From Lachnospiraceae bacterium 28-4 (GTDB lineage Bacteria > Bacillota > Clostridia > Lachnospirales > Lachnospiraceae), in NCBI GenBank assembly GCA_000403275.2, contig KE159599.1, forward strand, positions 1,198,147 to 1,262,146: a DNA stretch of 64,000 nt, given 5' to 3'. Positions within the stretch are counted from its first letter, which is position 1. The number at the start of each line of letters is the position of its first letter. Shown here in pieces: positions 42,361-50,330 of the stretch. Below the pieces are notes generated by a model that was not told the DNA's origin, did not search any database, and saw only the letters and a program-made list of their open reading frames with translations. The position numbers were made by a program, and so were the translations under genes.

Positions 42361-42439
42361 AACACTATCCTCCATCAATTCCGATTTTGTACCTTTAACA
42401 GAATACCACAATCAAACCCATATTTCTATTGAATTTCCA

Positions 42440-44014
42440 TTAAATTTCTTCCTCCCTCCGCTTAGTCTTGTTTTGTTGTCTGCTATGCTGTCGGCTCTCG
42501 TTCTGAAGCTCCCTTTCAAGGTTCTTTCTGTTGTAGCTGATTACTTCCGCATAAGCTAATTCTGTGGCGGTTTTGGTCTGCTCCTTGCCGATACTGTCAT
42601 ATTCCGATTGCAAAGACTGTATCTCTGCTTTCCACTGTTTAGGCGTTATCTTCTCGCCGTTCTGTAAAAGGCTCTGCATACGCTCCTTTAGTTCGGGGTA
42701 CTTTGCAAGGCTTTCTTTATGCTCCTTATCGTATCTCATTTTCGCAAGTCCTTTGAGTGACTGGCTCTCTTTATAGGTAGCTTGGATTGGCGCATAGAGG
42801 GCATACATTTTTGACAGTTCCTTTAATCGGTTTAGTTTCTGCCCCTTTGAAAGATGTACCGTTTCCAACTCTTGGTATCTCTGTTCCTTATCCGCTGTGA
42901 ATTTCGCAAGGCTCTCAAAGCTGTCTATCTTCCTTGTCGTGATGAATTTTTCTGCATTGTCGGCTGACTGCAAGGCGGTTCTGTCGGATATTCTTCTTAG
43001 GTGCTTTCCGCTGACAATCGGCAAATCAAGTCTGCCTTTGCGCTCCCTTACTTTTGCAATCATTTCCATGACTTCATTCTTCACGCTGACCGCTGTATTT
43101 TTAATCTTGGCATACTGTGCGCTGTGAAGTTCCTGCTTGGCAAGCATGAGCATTTCTTTCGCCTGTTCTAACAGCATATTGTTTTTGATGATTTCCCGAT
43201 TGATGTTTCCCCTCTCGGTCTGTATGCCCTTACGCTCTAAAGCGTTGGCAACTGCCCCGATATGGATAGTTGGCTCTTTATCAATGCCTTGCTCCTTAAA
43301 AGAACGGTGTTCCCAGTGAAGCGCAATCCCCAACTGCTCATTGGTGGCATTGATTGTGTCGGCTAAATCCTTGCGCCACATCTTGGCGTTTTCCTTACTG
43401 TTCCAGTCGGTGCTGTCGGCGGTGTGGCATTTCCACTGTTTACGGTTTTGCTTGTCAACTTTCTGCTGACCTGTCTTTTTATCAATCACTGGTATCTTTT
43501 CGCCGTTTTCGTCAAGGTCATAGATTTTCTTCTGTTTCGCTCCCCATTCCCCGTTTTCAGTGAGAGGGCGCATTGTGAGTAAAACATGGATATGGAGATT
43601 GCGCTGTCCTTTATCATTCTCGCTGTCATGTATCGCCCAGTCAGCGCACATTCCTTTATCAACAAAATTCCTCTGCACATAATCCCTCACGACTTCCTCC
43701 GCAAGTTCATAACTCCATTCGTTGGGAAGTGACGCTTTCAGCATTCTTGCAAGCTGTGATTTCTGCCCTTTCTCTGACAGTTCAACAGCGTTCCATAAGG
43801 TGGCTCTGTCTGCATACTCTTTAGGTGCGTTGGGTGGGAGAGAGATTTCACTGTGGACTAAATCTTCATGGTATTTAGGGCGGTAGGTCTGCCCGTCATA
43901 CTCACTCACAAGAATACTCCTGCTGATGTATGATGCTTTCTCAACTGCCGACTGCCCCTTGCTCCGTTTGACTATGGAAAAACGTGTGCTTGCCTGTTTC
44001 GTGACCTTACCCAT
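42440..44014 (-). CDS. MobA/MobL-type relaxase of IME1
   Basis: The relaxase domain begins TRFSIVKRSKGQSAVEKASYISR. The metal-binding HUH motif lies in QRNLHIHVLLTMRP (H141, H143), with DWAIHDSEND before it. A long helical C-terminal half with basic clusters follows. This is the MOBQ-type layout. ATG at 44014 is preferred over GTG at 44023 because AGGTG lies seven bases upstream. The oriT-like region lies immediately upstream, so the element can be mobilised in trans by the host ICE channel. Confidence 0.92.
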   Translation of the reverse strand: MGKVTKQASTRFSIVKRSKGQSAVEKASYISRSILVSEYDGQTYRPKYHEDLVHSEISLPPNAPKEYADRATLWNAVELSEKGQKSQLARMLKASLPNEWSYELAEEVVRDYVQRNFVDKGMCADWAIHDSENDKGQRNLHIHVLLTMRPLTENGEWGAKQKKIYDLDENGEKIPVIDKKTGQQKVDKQNRKQWKCHTADSTDWNSKENAKMWRKDLADTINATNEQLGIALHWEHRSFKEQGIDKEPTIHIGAVANALERKGIQTERGNINREIIKNNMLLEQAKEMLMLAKQELHSAQYAKIKNTAVSVKNEVMEMIAKVRERKGRLDLPIVSGKHLRRISDRTALQSADNAEKFITTRKIDSFESLAKFTADKEQRYQELETVHLSKGQKLNRLKELSKMYALYAPIQATYKESQSLKGLAKMRYDKEHKESLAKYPELKERMQSLLQNGEKITPKQWKAEIQSLQSEYDSIGKEQTKTATELAYAEVISYNRKNLERELQNESRQHSRQQNKTKRREEEI

Positions 44015-44237
44015 ACATAACACCTACATTCTGCCGACAGGGTAGTGGGGCGCATGGACAGACTTTGTGGGCAGATAAAAGCCGCACTTTGGCTTTTGTC
44101 TGAACGCAAAGTTCACTAAAGGGTAGCAAGCGCAGCTTGCGAAGGGGAATTGTCGTTTCCCCTTTTGGCTGTCGCAAGACAGACAACGCCCTCCGCAGGA
44201 GTCCATGCAAGTGAAACTTGCCCCTCGGAGAGCGCAC

Positions 44238-44285
44238 ATACCACCTCTGGTGGTATATCTGTGCGCACCCCGTAAACGGGGTGAA
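44238..44285 (+). promoter_or_regulatory. IME1 oriT-like region
   Basis: A hairpin ATACCACC-TCT-GGTGGTAT (44238-44256) is followed by ATCTGTGCG and a second hairpin CACCCCG-TAAA-CGGGGTG. An inverted repeat next to a TGCGC-type core is the design of MOBQ (RSF1010-like) origins of transfer. The whole interval 44,024-44,320 upstream of the relaxase is rich in inverted repeats, and its layout recurs at the window end (63,790-63,985). Confidence 0.6.
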
Positions 44286-44320
44286 TATGTTACCTCGGCT
44301 TTCCAGTGTCCTTGCCTTTG

Positions 44321-44662
44321 TCATTCCGTACCGCCCTCGCTTTCATTTTCGGCATTGGGGAGAGTGGATTGTGGGGGAGTGGTTTCTCGGCTTTCCGCTT
44401 TGATTTTAGAGATAATCTGCTGACACTCCCTTGTCTGCAATGCAACCGACAAGATACGGTTTAACTCGCCCTCGTCATAGCGGTAGCAGTCGGGGAAATA
44501 CTTCACAATGATACCGCCCATGATGTACTTGTGGTGGTTCTCGGCTTTGCGTTTTTTCTCGTTCTGCTTTTTCTTCTCATTGGCTACACGCTGTTTCGCC
44601 TGTTCCAATGCCTGCAATGCTTTTTCTAAATTTCTGCTTGCGTCATTTTTGCTCTCAATCAT
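44321..44662 (-). CDS. Small helical accessory mobilisation protein (DUF3847-like)
   Basis: The 113-residue protein has an N-terminal coiled coil (NLEKALQALEQAKQRVANEKKKQNEKKRKAENHHKYIMGG, in parts) and then IIVKYFPDCYRYDEGELNRIL. Small proteins of this type precede MobA in related elements and probably help relaxosome assembly. It is on the same strand, upstream of the oriT-like region and the relaxase. Confidence 0.65.
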   Translation of the reverse strand: MIESKNDASRNLEKALQALEQAKQRVANEKKKQNEKKRKAENHHKYIMGGIIVKYFPDCYRYDEGELNRILSVALQTRECQQIISKIKAESRETTPPQSTLPNAENESEGGTE

Positions 44663-44813
44663 CTTGATACCTCATTCTTTCTGTACTGTGTTGATTAGTT
44701 TTGGAAATAAAAAAGGTAGCTGATTGTCTGTTAAGATAATCGCTACCTAAAGGTAAACAATATTTAGTTTTCATATCATTTTTCTGTCTTGATTTTTCCC
44801 GACAAACTGGAAT

Positions 44814-45392
44814 TTATTGAAATGTAATTCTCAAAAGACAAAAATCAAATCCTTGCCGTATGCTTTGCACAATTTCTACATAGACAGGTTTTTCAAAAAC
44901 AATCTCAAATAATTTTTTGTTATATCCAGCAGTGCAGTGACACCATGTTAATGAATTTGAATTTTTTGCTTTTTCTAACATAGGACATTCACAAGTAAAC
45001 ATTTTTGTATACAGTTGATTATCTTTAATAAACCAACCGGCACCATTTTCGTTCAGAGCATTGACAAATCTATGCAAATCCTTATCCAAAGAGAGATAGA
45101 GTTGTTTCAAGTTATTTGCTGTATCTTCTAACCTACCATTTTCATTACAATAGCACTCTTGGCGAATGTTTTTTACCGTTTTTTTATCAAATCTATTTTC
45201 AAGAATAGCAGATAGCTTTTCTACCCACTCGGCTCGAATGTCTGGTGTTGAATTTATAGATAATGGAATTTCCTTTATTATGCTTTCTGCAACTTCCCTT
45301 GATACATTCTTTTCCAAACTATGTTTCAACCTCATTAACTCATCTATTTCTAATGTCGGAGAAACTTGCTCTGGCATAGAAAAATTTTTCAT
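44814..45392 (-). CDS. Cys-rich cytoplasmic protein (DUF6144 / ATC-hydrolase-like), IME1 cargo
   Basis: The 192-residue protein has a helical N-terminal half and Cys motifs ECYCNENG, FTCECPML and TWCHCTAGYNKKLFE, then PVYVEIVQSIRQGFDFC. This resembles the DUF6144 / L-2-amino-thiazoline-4-carboxylate-hydrolase-like group, whose members probably bind metal. The physiological role is unknown. It is AT-rich relative to the neighbours, as are its flanks, suggesting cargo inserted between mobilisation genes. Confidence 0.65.
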   Translation of the reverse strand: MKNFSMPEQVSPTLEIDELMRLKHSLEKNVSREVAESIIKEIPLSINSTPDIRAEWVEKLSAILENRFDKKTVKNIRQECYCNENGRLEDTANNLKQLYLSLDKDLHRFVNALNENGAGWFIKDNQLYTKMFTCECPMLEKAKNSNSLTWCHCTAGYNKKLFEIVFEKPVYVEIVQSIRQGFDFCLLRITFQ

Positions 45393-45477
45393 ATTCTTTC
45401 TCCTTAAATTCGATTTGTTAAATTGTTCAATGTCATTATCTTACCACAAACGCATACACAATTCCATTAAATTTTCT

Positions 45478-45759
45478 TTAATTTCCCTTTGCCTTGTTAT
45501 TTGCAATCATCATCTGCCTTGCCCGTTCCCTCTGCTCTGTACTGAACGCCCTCGGCTTGCGGTAGCAGACGTATGACTTTGGAAAAGAATAGGTCTTAGA
45601 TACCTCGTCCTGCCCTGTCAGCTTGTATGTGTCGGGGAAGTCGGCAACAAGCGTGTCAAGTTTCCGCATAACCGCTTTATCCCTTGTATAGAGGGTGGCG
45701 GTCTTTTCTCCTGCATTATAATTGACAATCGTTTCCTGTTCGTATCGGGAAAGTTTCAT
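45478..45759 (-). CDS. Conserved small IME protein (93 aa)
   Basis: The product reads MKLSRYEQETIVNYNAGEKTATLYTRDKAVMRKLDTL (in parts), with SKTYSFPKSYVCYRKPRAFSTEQRERARQMM. Proteins like this are widespread next to MobA-type elements of Clostridia without known function; the basic C-terminus suggests nucleic acid binding. It overlaps the next upstream gene by four bases. Confidence 0.7.
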   Translation of the reverse strand: MKLSRYEQETIVNYNAGEKTATLYTRDKAVMRKLDTLVADFPDTYKLTGQDEVSKTYSFPKSYVCYRKPRAFSTEQRERARQMMIANNKAKGN

Positions 45760-46364
45760 AGTGCCATATCCCCCTTTCCTTTGCTGTGGGTTCTGTGCTT
45801 TTTTCCCTCGGAAACTGTCGGCTGTTTTGCCTGTTCCTTTGCTCTGGCTAACCTTGTCCTTATGGAGTGGTCACGCTCGGTCAGTTTCCGTCTTTTGGTG
45901 GTGGCGGTCAGTTCCGCACACGTTTCTTCTGACAGGGAATTTAATTTCTTTAAGGTGCTACTTACTATCTGCTTTGTGTTATCGTCTTTTATCTGCGGAA
46001 GAATAGCAGACAGACTGGCGCACGTTTCCGCTTTTCCCTGTTCTCCAAACTGGTAAATCAGATTGATTTCATCAGCGTTAAAAGGTATCTGTATATTTGC
46101 GCCCTCACATAAACGCTCCACGCCCACGCACTTAGGGAGATTTTTTGTCAGTTCGTAATTATCCCTCGCTGTGATTGTTCCATGCCTGTCGGTCTGCCTT
46201 ACCTCGACTTCACACTGGCTTTTCTGTTCCAACACAAGCCACTGGTATTTATCGTTTTCTTTCGTAAATACAGTCTGATGCGCATTGGAGTGTGTCTTGC
46301 TACGGATATATTTGTCGGCGGTACTGTAATAGTCCAAAATCTGTTGTTCCTGCTTTTTATTCAT
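45756..46364 (-). CDS. Conserved IME1 protein of unknown function (202 aa)
   Basis: The protein starts MNKKQEQQILDYYSTADKYIRSK, has a beta-rich middle (WLVLEQKSQCEVEVRQTDRHGTITARDNYELTKN, in parts), an acidic/helical segment and a basic tail (LTATTKRRKLTERDHSIRTRLARAKEQ, in parts). No domain is recognised. It is the first gene of the IME1 mobilisation unit, coupled by ATGA overlap to the 93-residue gene. Confidence 0.65.
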   Translation of the reverse strand: MNKKQEQQILDYYSTADKYIRSKTHSNAHQTVFTKENDKYQWLVLEQKSQCEVEVRQTDRHGTITARDNYELTKNLPKCVGVERLCEGANIQIPFNADEINLIYQFGEQGKAETCASLSAILPQIKDDNTKQIVSSTLKKLNSLSEETCAELTATTKRRKLTERDHSIRTRLARAKEQAKQPTVSEGKKHRTHSKGKGDMAL

Positions 46365-46615
46365 GGTCTTTGCCCTCCTGTGATATGGATTGATATGATT
46401 GATTGGTTTCGGTGTTGATATATGATTTTTTCTCGTTACTTGTTGGGAGATTTGATTGCGGAATACTGTTGTTGGGTATTTCTCCGCTTGGGGAATAGGA
46501 GTTCATTTCATACGGTAATTACCGCATGAAAAAAGACTATAACCGATACTGTCATAGCCTTTTAAGGATTGAGGAAGTCCCTTTTTTATTTGTATTTGTT
46601 TGTCGCCCCTCCGCA

Positions 46616-46625
46616 CTATCCAACA
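46616..46625. repeat. IME1 right terminal inverted repeat
   Basis: CTATCCAACA, perfect inverse of the left end. The interval 46365-46615 holds no gene and probably contains the promoter of the IME1 mobilisation unit. Confidence 0.9.
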
Positions 46626-46942
46626 TCGCAAGCATTGACTACCTCGGAAACGTCGGCGCGGTGCATAAGCTCTTTTAAGGTCTTGAACTGTTTCCCTTTG
46701 TCGGCGGCGACGGTGTACTGCCATTCCTCCGGCAGAATGGGTAAGCTCTCATAGCTCCACTTTTTATACTGCTCCCCGTAGGCGGCAGCGTCCGCAAGCT
46801 CCACCAAATGACCGACACACCAAGAAATGAGGTAGCCCCCGCCCTCGATATATCCGTCTTTCTTTTCCTTAACGCCAAGCGCGGCGGCGATACTTCCCGC
46901 GACGCTGGGCTTTTCTGCAATCACTAATCTATGTGAAGTCAA
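46626..46942 (-). pseudogene. topB: Topoisomerase III, N-terminal Toprim part (split by IME1)
   Basis: From TTG at 46942 (nine bases after AAAGGAGG) the frame reads RLVIAEKPSVAGSIAAALG and GGYLISWCVGHLVELAD to VVNAC, then GA at the IME1 crossover point, after which element sequence gives VG and a stop. These are the Toprim Glu and the first conserved blocks of topoisomerase III. The rest is at 37799-39580. Confidence 0.93.
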
Positions 46943-46958
46943 TTAGAAAATCCTCCTT

Positions 46959-47144
46959 TCATTTTCTTGTGGTTTTCTTTTCTGTCAGCTTCTTGATACA
47001 GTACCCCACGCAGGGCGGCTCCCGGTTGTAGGGACAGTCTTTGCAGCGCGGGGGAATGGAAGCGGGCGGCGATTTTCCACGCCGCCCGTCACCCGGTTTC
47101 TGTATCATCATTCTTTCTAAGGGGTTGTCGGTGAACAGGGTCAT
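46959..47144 (-). CDS. Small Cys-rich ICE protein (61 aa)
   Basis: The product has MTLFTDNPLERMM at the start and a CKDCPYNREPPCVGYC cluster of four Cys near the end, probably a metal-binding knuckle. It overlaps the DUF4366 stop by four bases (ATGA) and ends 17 bases before the topoisomerase gene, so it belongs to the transfer operon. The function is unknown. Confidence 0.7.
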   Translation of the reverse strand: MTLFTDNPLERMMIQKPGDGRRGKSPPASIPPRCKDCPYNREPPCVGYCIKKLTEKKTTRK

Positions 47145-47860
47145 TCCTCGTCGTCCTCCGTTCCCCCGTCGTCCCCGGCTTCGTCCTCCTGTTCCGGCTC
47201 GTCCTCGTCGTAATCGTCAAAATCGAAATCGTCAAGGTCTGTGCCGCCCTTTACGTCCTGCTTCGGCTTCATAACCTTAAAGTAGTAGAACGCGCCGCCG
47301 CCCCCGGCAACGGCGACGATCAGAAAGAGCAGCAGCCCGCCCGTGCCTGTTTTCTTCTCCGGCTTTTCTGTGGGTTCCTCCGTTTCCGGCTCCGCTGCCT
47401 TGCCGCTGCAAGCGGTCATGTTGGTGCTGCACACCGGGCATTGGGTATTGACCGCGCCCGCTTCGCATTTCTCCGTACAGTTGCAGACTGCGGGCGGCTC
47501 CGTTTTCGTTTCCCCGTCCTCGATCAGTGCCATAAGGTCGGCTTCGTCCACTTGATTGAGGAAATGCACGGTGTTTTCTCCCTCGTCGTCCCGGTCAATG
47601 AGGATATAAAAGTAATTGCCGTTTTTGGTCGTCACGGTGATAAGCTGTTTGTTGCCGCCGAAATCGTCTACAAGGGTCGCGTTCCCGTCCGGGGTGAGGG
47701 GTTCTTCCTTTTCGGGTTCCTCGTAGACAACGCCGCTGTCGTCGGTCGCGTCGTCCTGCCCCTCCGGGGTCTGCGCGTAGGCGGTGACGGAAAAGCCGCC
47801 CATGAGGATAAGGGCGGCGCATAAGGTCAAAAGCATTTTAAGGGTTTTCTTATTCTTCAT
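47141..47860 (-). CDS. DUF4366 (CD1107-type) secreted, membrane-anchored transfer protein
   Basis: The 239-residue protein has a signal peptide (LLTLCAALILMGGFSVTAYAQ) and an extracellular domain with NYFYILIDRDDEGENTVHFLNQVDEADLMAL (in parts) and four Cys (VCNCTEKC, CPVCS). A single membrane helix near residue 185 (GGLLLFLIVAVAGGGGAFYYF in parts) and an acidic cytoplasmic tail follow. It is a core protein of Tn1549-like type IV systems, assumed to sit at the cell surface. It overlaps DUF4315 by 11 bases. Confidence 0.88.
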   Translation of the reverse strand: MKNKKTLKMLLTLCAALILMGGFSVTAYAQTPEGQDDATDDSGVVYEEPEKEEPLTPDGNATLVDDFGGNKQLITVTTKNGNYFYILIDRDDEGENTVHFLNQVDEADLMALIEDGETKTEPPAVCNCTEKCEAGAVNTQCPVCSTNMTACSGKAAEPETEEPTEKPEKKTGTGGLLLFLIVAVAGGGGAFYYFKVMKPKQDVKGGTDLDDFDFDDYDEDEPEQEDEAGDDGGTEDDEE

Positions 47861-48119
47861 CTTCGTTTTCCTCCTGTTCGTCGTTGTCTGCGCCGCTATA
47901 AACGGGCGCGAGTGTCATGCCGGGGATTGCGCCCCCGGACAGCATGGAAGTAAGCTCTGCGGGGGAAAGCCGCATGGAGCGCACAAGCTGGACGATCTGC
48001 AAATTCTCCGCTTCGGTTTTCTGCGCTTCCAGCCCTTTCAGTTTGTTCTGATACTCGGTGATCTTCTCGCGGGTCTTTTCAATTTCCCGGTTGATACGGT
48101 CAATCTTGTTTACTGCCAT
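47850..48119 (-). CDS. DUF4315 protein
   Basis: This 89-residue protein has an N-terminal coiled coil (KIDRINREIEKTREKITEYQNKLKGLEAQ, in parts) and an IVQLVRSMRLSPAELTSML helix, the DUF4315 pattern, found between the CHAP hydrolase and DUF4366 genes in Tn1549-like elements. The role in transfer is unknown. Confidence 0.85.
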   Translation of the reverse strand: MAVNKIDRINREIEKTREKITEYQNKLKGLEAQKTEAENLQIVQLVRSMRLSPAELTSMLSGGAIPGMTLAPVYSGADNDEQEENEDEE

Positions 48120-48152
48120 AGTGTAAAACTCCTTTCATAGTCAAAAATGTTT

Positions 48153-50270
48153 TCAGTTCCAATTCATCAGCCCATAGCCTTTAATACAGCCATAGTCAAG
48201 GGGATAGCTCTTGATCTTGCAAGCGTCCCCGGAATTGCCCTCGACGGTGTAAACGCGCTGCCCGTCCGTGCCGATCACAAGCCCTACATGGTCTGCGCTC
48301 CCGTCACCGTCCCAGTCAAAAAAGATCGCGTCGCCGGGTGCGATATTCGCGTAGCCCCTCGCGCCCCATTGCCCCCGTGACTGGAACCACGGTACGCCCT
48401 GCGACTGGCACGCGGCAAAGCGCGGCTCGCTTTTCCCGGCTTGATTGTAGCACCATGAAACGAAACAGGCGCACCATTCCACACGGCTGTTGAAGCCGTA
48501 CCAGCTCCAATAGGGCTGTCCCCCTACATTGCCTACCTGTGACTTTGCCCGGTCTACAATGGCGGTGTTTCCGGGGCGTGTGCCGTTTACAAGCTGTACG
48601 CCGCTTAAATCCTCGGACGCTCCCGTGTCGGGAGTGCCGCCGCCAAAAATAAGGGGCTTGTTCCCGCTGGTTTCCAAGTACACCCGGAACATTTCAAGCT
48701 GCTCCGGCGTGAGCAGCCCCGGCGCAAGGTCGGATATGGGCTTGTTCTCCAGCTTGATATTGAGGATAAAATACTCATAGGGGACTTCCTCGGTGGTGGT
48801 TTCCCCAGTGTCCGGGTCTGTGCTTGTTTCTGTGCGGTAACGTATTTCCACTTCCTCCGTCAGCGTGAGGGTATATTGAAGTTCAAAGATACGCTGTATT
48901 TCTGCCTGTGCGGTCGCCGGGGTGTAGGTCTGTAAAAGCGCGGTCAGATAGGACGCTAATTCATGGGGGTTATGCCCGATACTGTCAAGGTCATAGCGGT
49001 ACTCGTCATAGCCGGGGTTGTCGCGCTCGATATTGTCAATCCTGCGCTGCAAGTCCGTTTCCAGTGCCGCATAGTTATTTTCCACGGCGACTAAATCCGC
49101 GTCCTCCGACGTGTAGGAAGTCCCGACAATGCCGTTAATCATGCCGGAAAACATAGCCCCGCAAGAAGATAATGCGGAAGAAATCATAATGAAAAGCAGC
49201 AGCGCACCTATGGCGATACATACGCCCGCCGGGTGTCGCCCGACAAATGCGATTGCCTTTTTGGTTCCCCCGGCGGTCTTTTTGGCGGCTTTTCTTGTGT
49301 TCTCCGCTGCGTTCTTGACAGACTTTGCGCCCTGTGCCTTGACAGTCTTTGCATACTGCTTTTTAATGCGCTGCTTCTGCATATACCGGGAGAATGGATT
49401 TGACGCTGCGATCTGCGGGTTGTCATGGAGTGCCTTTTGGTAGAGATAGTTGGCGTTTGCTTTCTGCGCCGCCTTTTCAGCCTTTGCCGCCGCCCGGTAG
49501 GGTTTGAGCTTGTGGCTGCGGTAGCCCTCCTTGACTTTCCGCGCCCCGTACTTCGCGGCTTTTTCGGCGGTTTCCTCGGATTTGTGCGCACCCTCCACGC
49601 CGGAATTGTCCTTTTCCACGGAATGTACCTTGTTATGGACGAAAATACCCGCTTCCTGCGCGGGGCGGGATAACGGGTTTTTATGTGCCTTGCCGCCGTT
49701 CATTGGCTTTTCCCGTTCCTCGAAACGTAGGCGGGTCTTGCCTTTCCCGGTGGCTTCGGCAAAGGTGCGTTCCCTTACAAGTTTCTTTTCCTTTGGGATT
49801 TTCGCCCTTGCTTCGTCCAGCCTGTCAGCGGCTTTGTCGGATTTTTTGATATACTTTTCAAGCTCCGGCGTTGCCCGTTCTTCCTCGGTGAATTGCAGCC
49901 GGGAGGTGCGGGCGCGGCTTTCGGCTTCTGCCTGTGCTTTCCGTGCCGCCTTTTTGCTGGCTGCGCGGGTATGCGCCCCGTCGATATGCTCTAAGACGCG
50001 CTCGGCGGTTCCCGTGTCCTGTGGGGCTTCCGTCCCCGGCGCATGGGGCAGGGGCGGCGCATTGGGGGATATGTCCGGGGCGGGATTGCCCGGTATGGGC
50101 TGCGCTGCCTGTGCGTCCTGTGCCGCCTGTTGCTCCGGCGTTTTCAGTAAGGCAGCTTCCCGCGCCCGTTTGCTGATACGCTTTTGTTTCCCGGTCGCCG
50201 CGTTTACCTCGATAGCCCCGTCACGGGTCATTTTCTGCGTGATCTTGTCGCGGGCTTTGTACTGCTTCAT
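48153..50270 (-). CDS. CHAP-domain peptidoglycan hydrolase of the type IV secretion system (CD1108-type)
   Basis: The 705-residue protein has a long basic cytoplasmic N-terminal region (about 1-340) and one membrane helix (about 345-370, GVCIAIGALLLFIMISSAL). An extracellular stalk follows, then a C-terminal CHAP amidase with catalytic Cys in VEWCACFVSWCYNQAG and His in GSADHVGLVIG. It is the VirB1-like local cell wall opener for the conjugation channel. The start follows GGAGGTGAACCACC. It lies 60 bases after VirB4. Confidence 0.88.
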   Translation of the reverse strand: MKQYKARDKITQKMTRDGAIEVNAATGKQKRISKRAREAALLKTPEQQAAQDAQAAQPIPGNPAPDISPNAPPLPHAPGTEAPQDTGTAERVLEHIDGAHTRAASKKAARKAQAEAESRARTSRLQFTEEERATPELEKYIKKSDKAADRLDEARAKIPKEKKLVRERTFAEATGKGKTRLRFEEREKPMNGGKAHKNPLSRPAQEAGIFVHNKVHSVEKDNSGVEGAHKSEETAEKAAKYGARKVKEGYRSHKLKPYRAAAKAEKAAQKANANYLYQKALHDNPQIAASNPFSRYMQKQRIKKQYAKTVKAQGAKSVKNAAENTRKAAKKTAGGTKKAIAFVGRHPAGVCIAIGALLLFIMISSALSSCGAMFSGMINGIVGTSYTSEDADLVAVENNYAALETDLQRRIDNIERDNPGYDEYRYDLDSIGHNPHELASYLTALLQTYTPATAQAEIQRIFELQYTLTLTEEVEIRYRTETSTDPDTGETTTEEVPYEYFILNIKLENKPISDLAPGLLTPEQLEMFRVYLETSGNKPLIFGGGTPDTGASEDLSGVQLVNGTRPGNTAIVDRAKSQVGNVGGQPYWSWYGFNSRVEWCACFVSWCYNQAGKSEPRFAACQSQGVPWFQSRGQWGARGYANIAPGDAIFFDWDGDGSADHVGLVIGTDGQRVYTVEGNSGDACKIKSYPLDYGCIKGYGLMNWN

Positions 50271-50330
50271 GGTGGTTCACCTCCAAACTGCGCCCCAAGA
50301 GGGCGCAAGGCTGATAAAATAATCTGCGGG

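Larger units (their letters stand above)
39581..46627. mobile_element. IME1: serine-recombinase mobilizable element inserted in topoisomerase III
   Basis: Both junctions carry the dinucleotide TC on the plus strand (GA on the gene strand) at 39579-39580 and 46626-46627. The ends are the perfect 10-bp inverted repeat TGTTGGATAG/CTATCCAACA. Joining 46626-46942 to 37799-39578 gives 2097 bases, exactly 699 codons, restoring the CDAGREGEL motif. GA crossover sites are known for TndX/TnpX-type recombinases. The element is about 7 kb. Confidence 0.95.

Noticed and set aside
49531-50322. 263-codon open frame on the plus strand over the CHAP protein
   Set aside because: Low-complexity antisense shadow of the basic N-terminal region.
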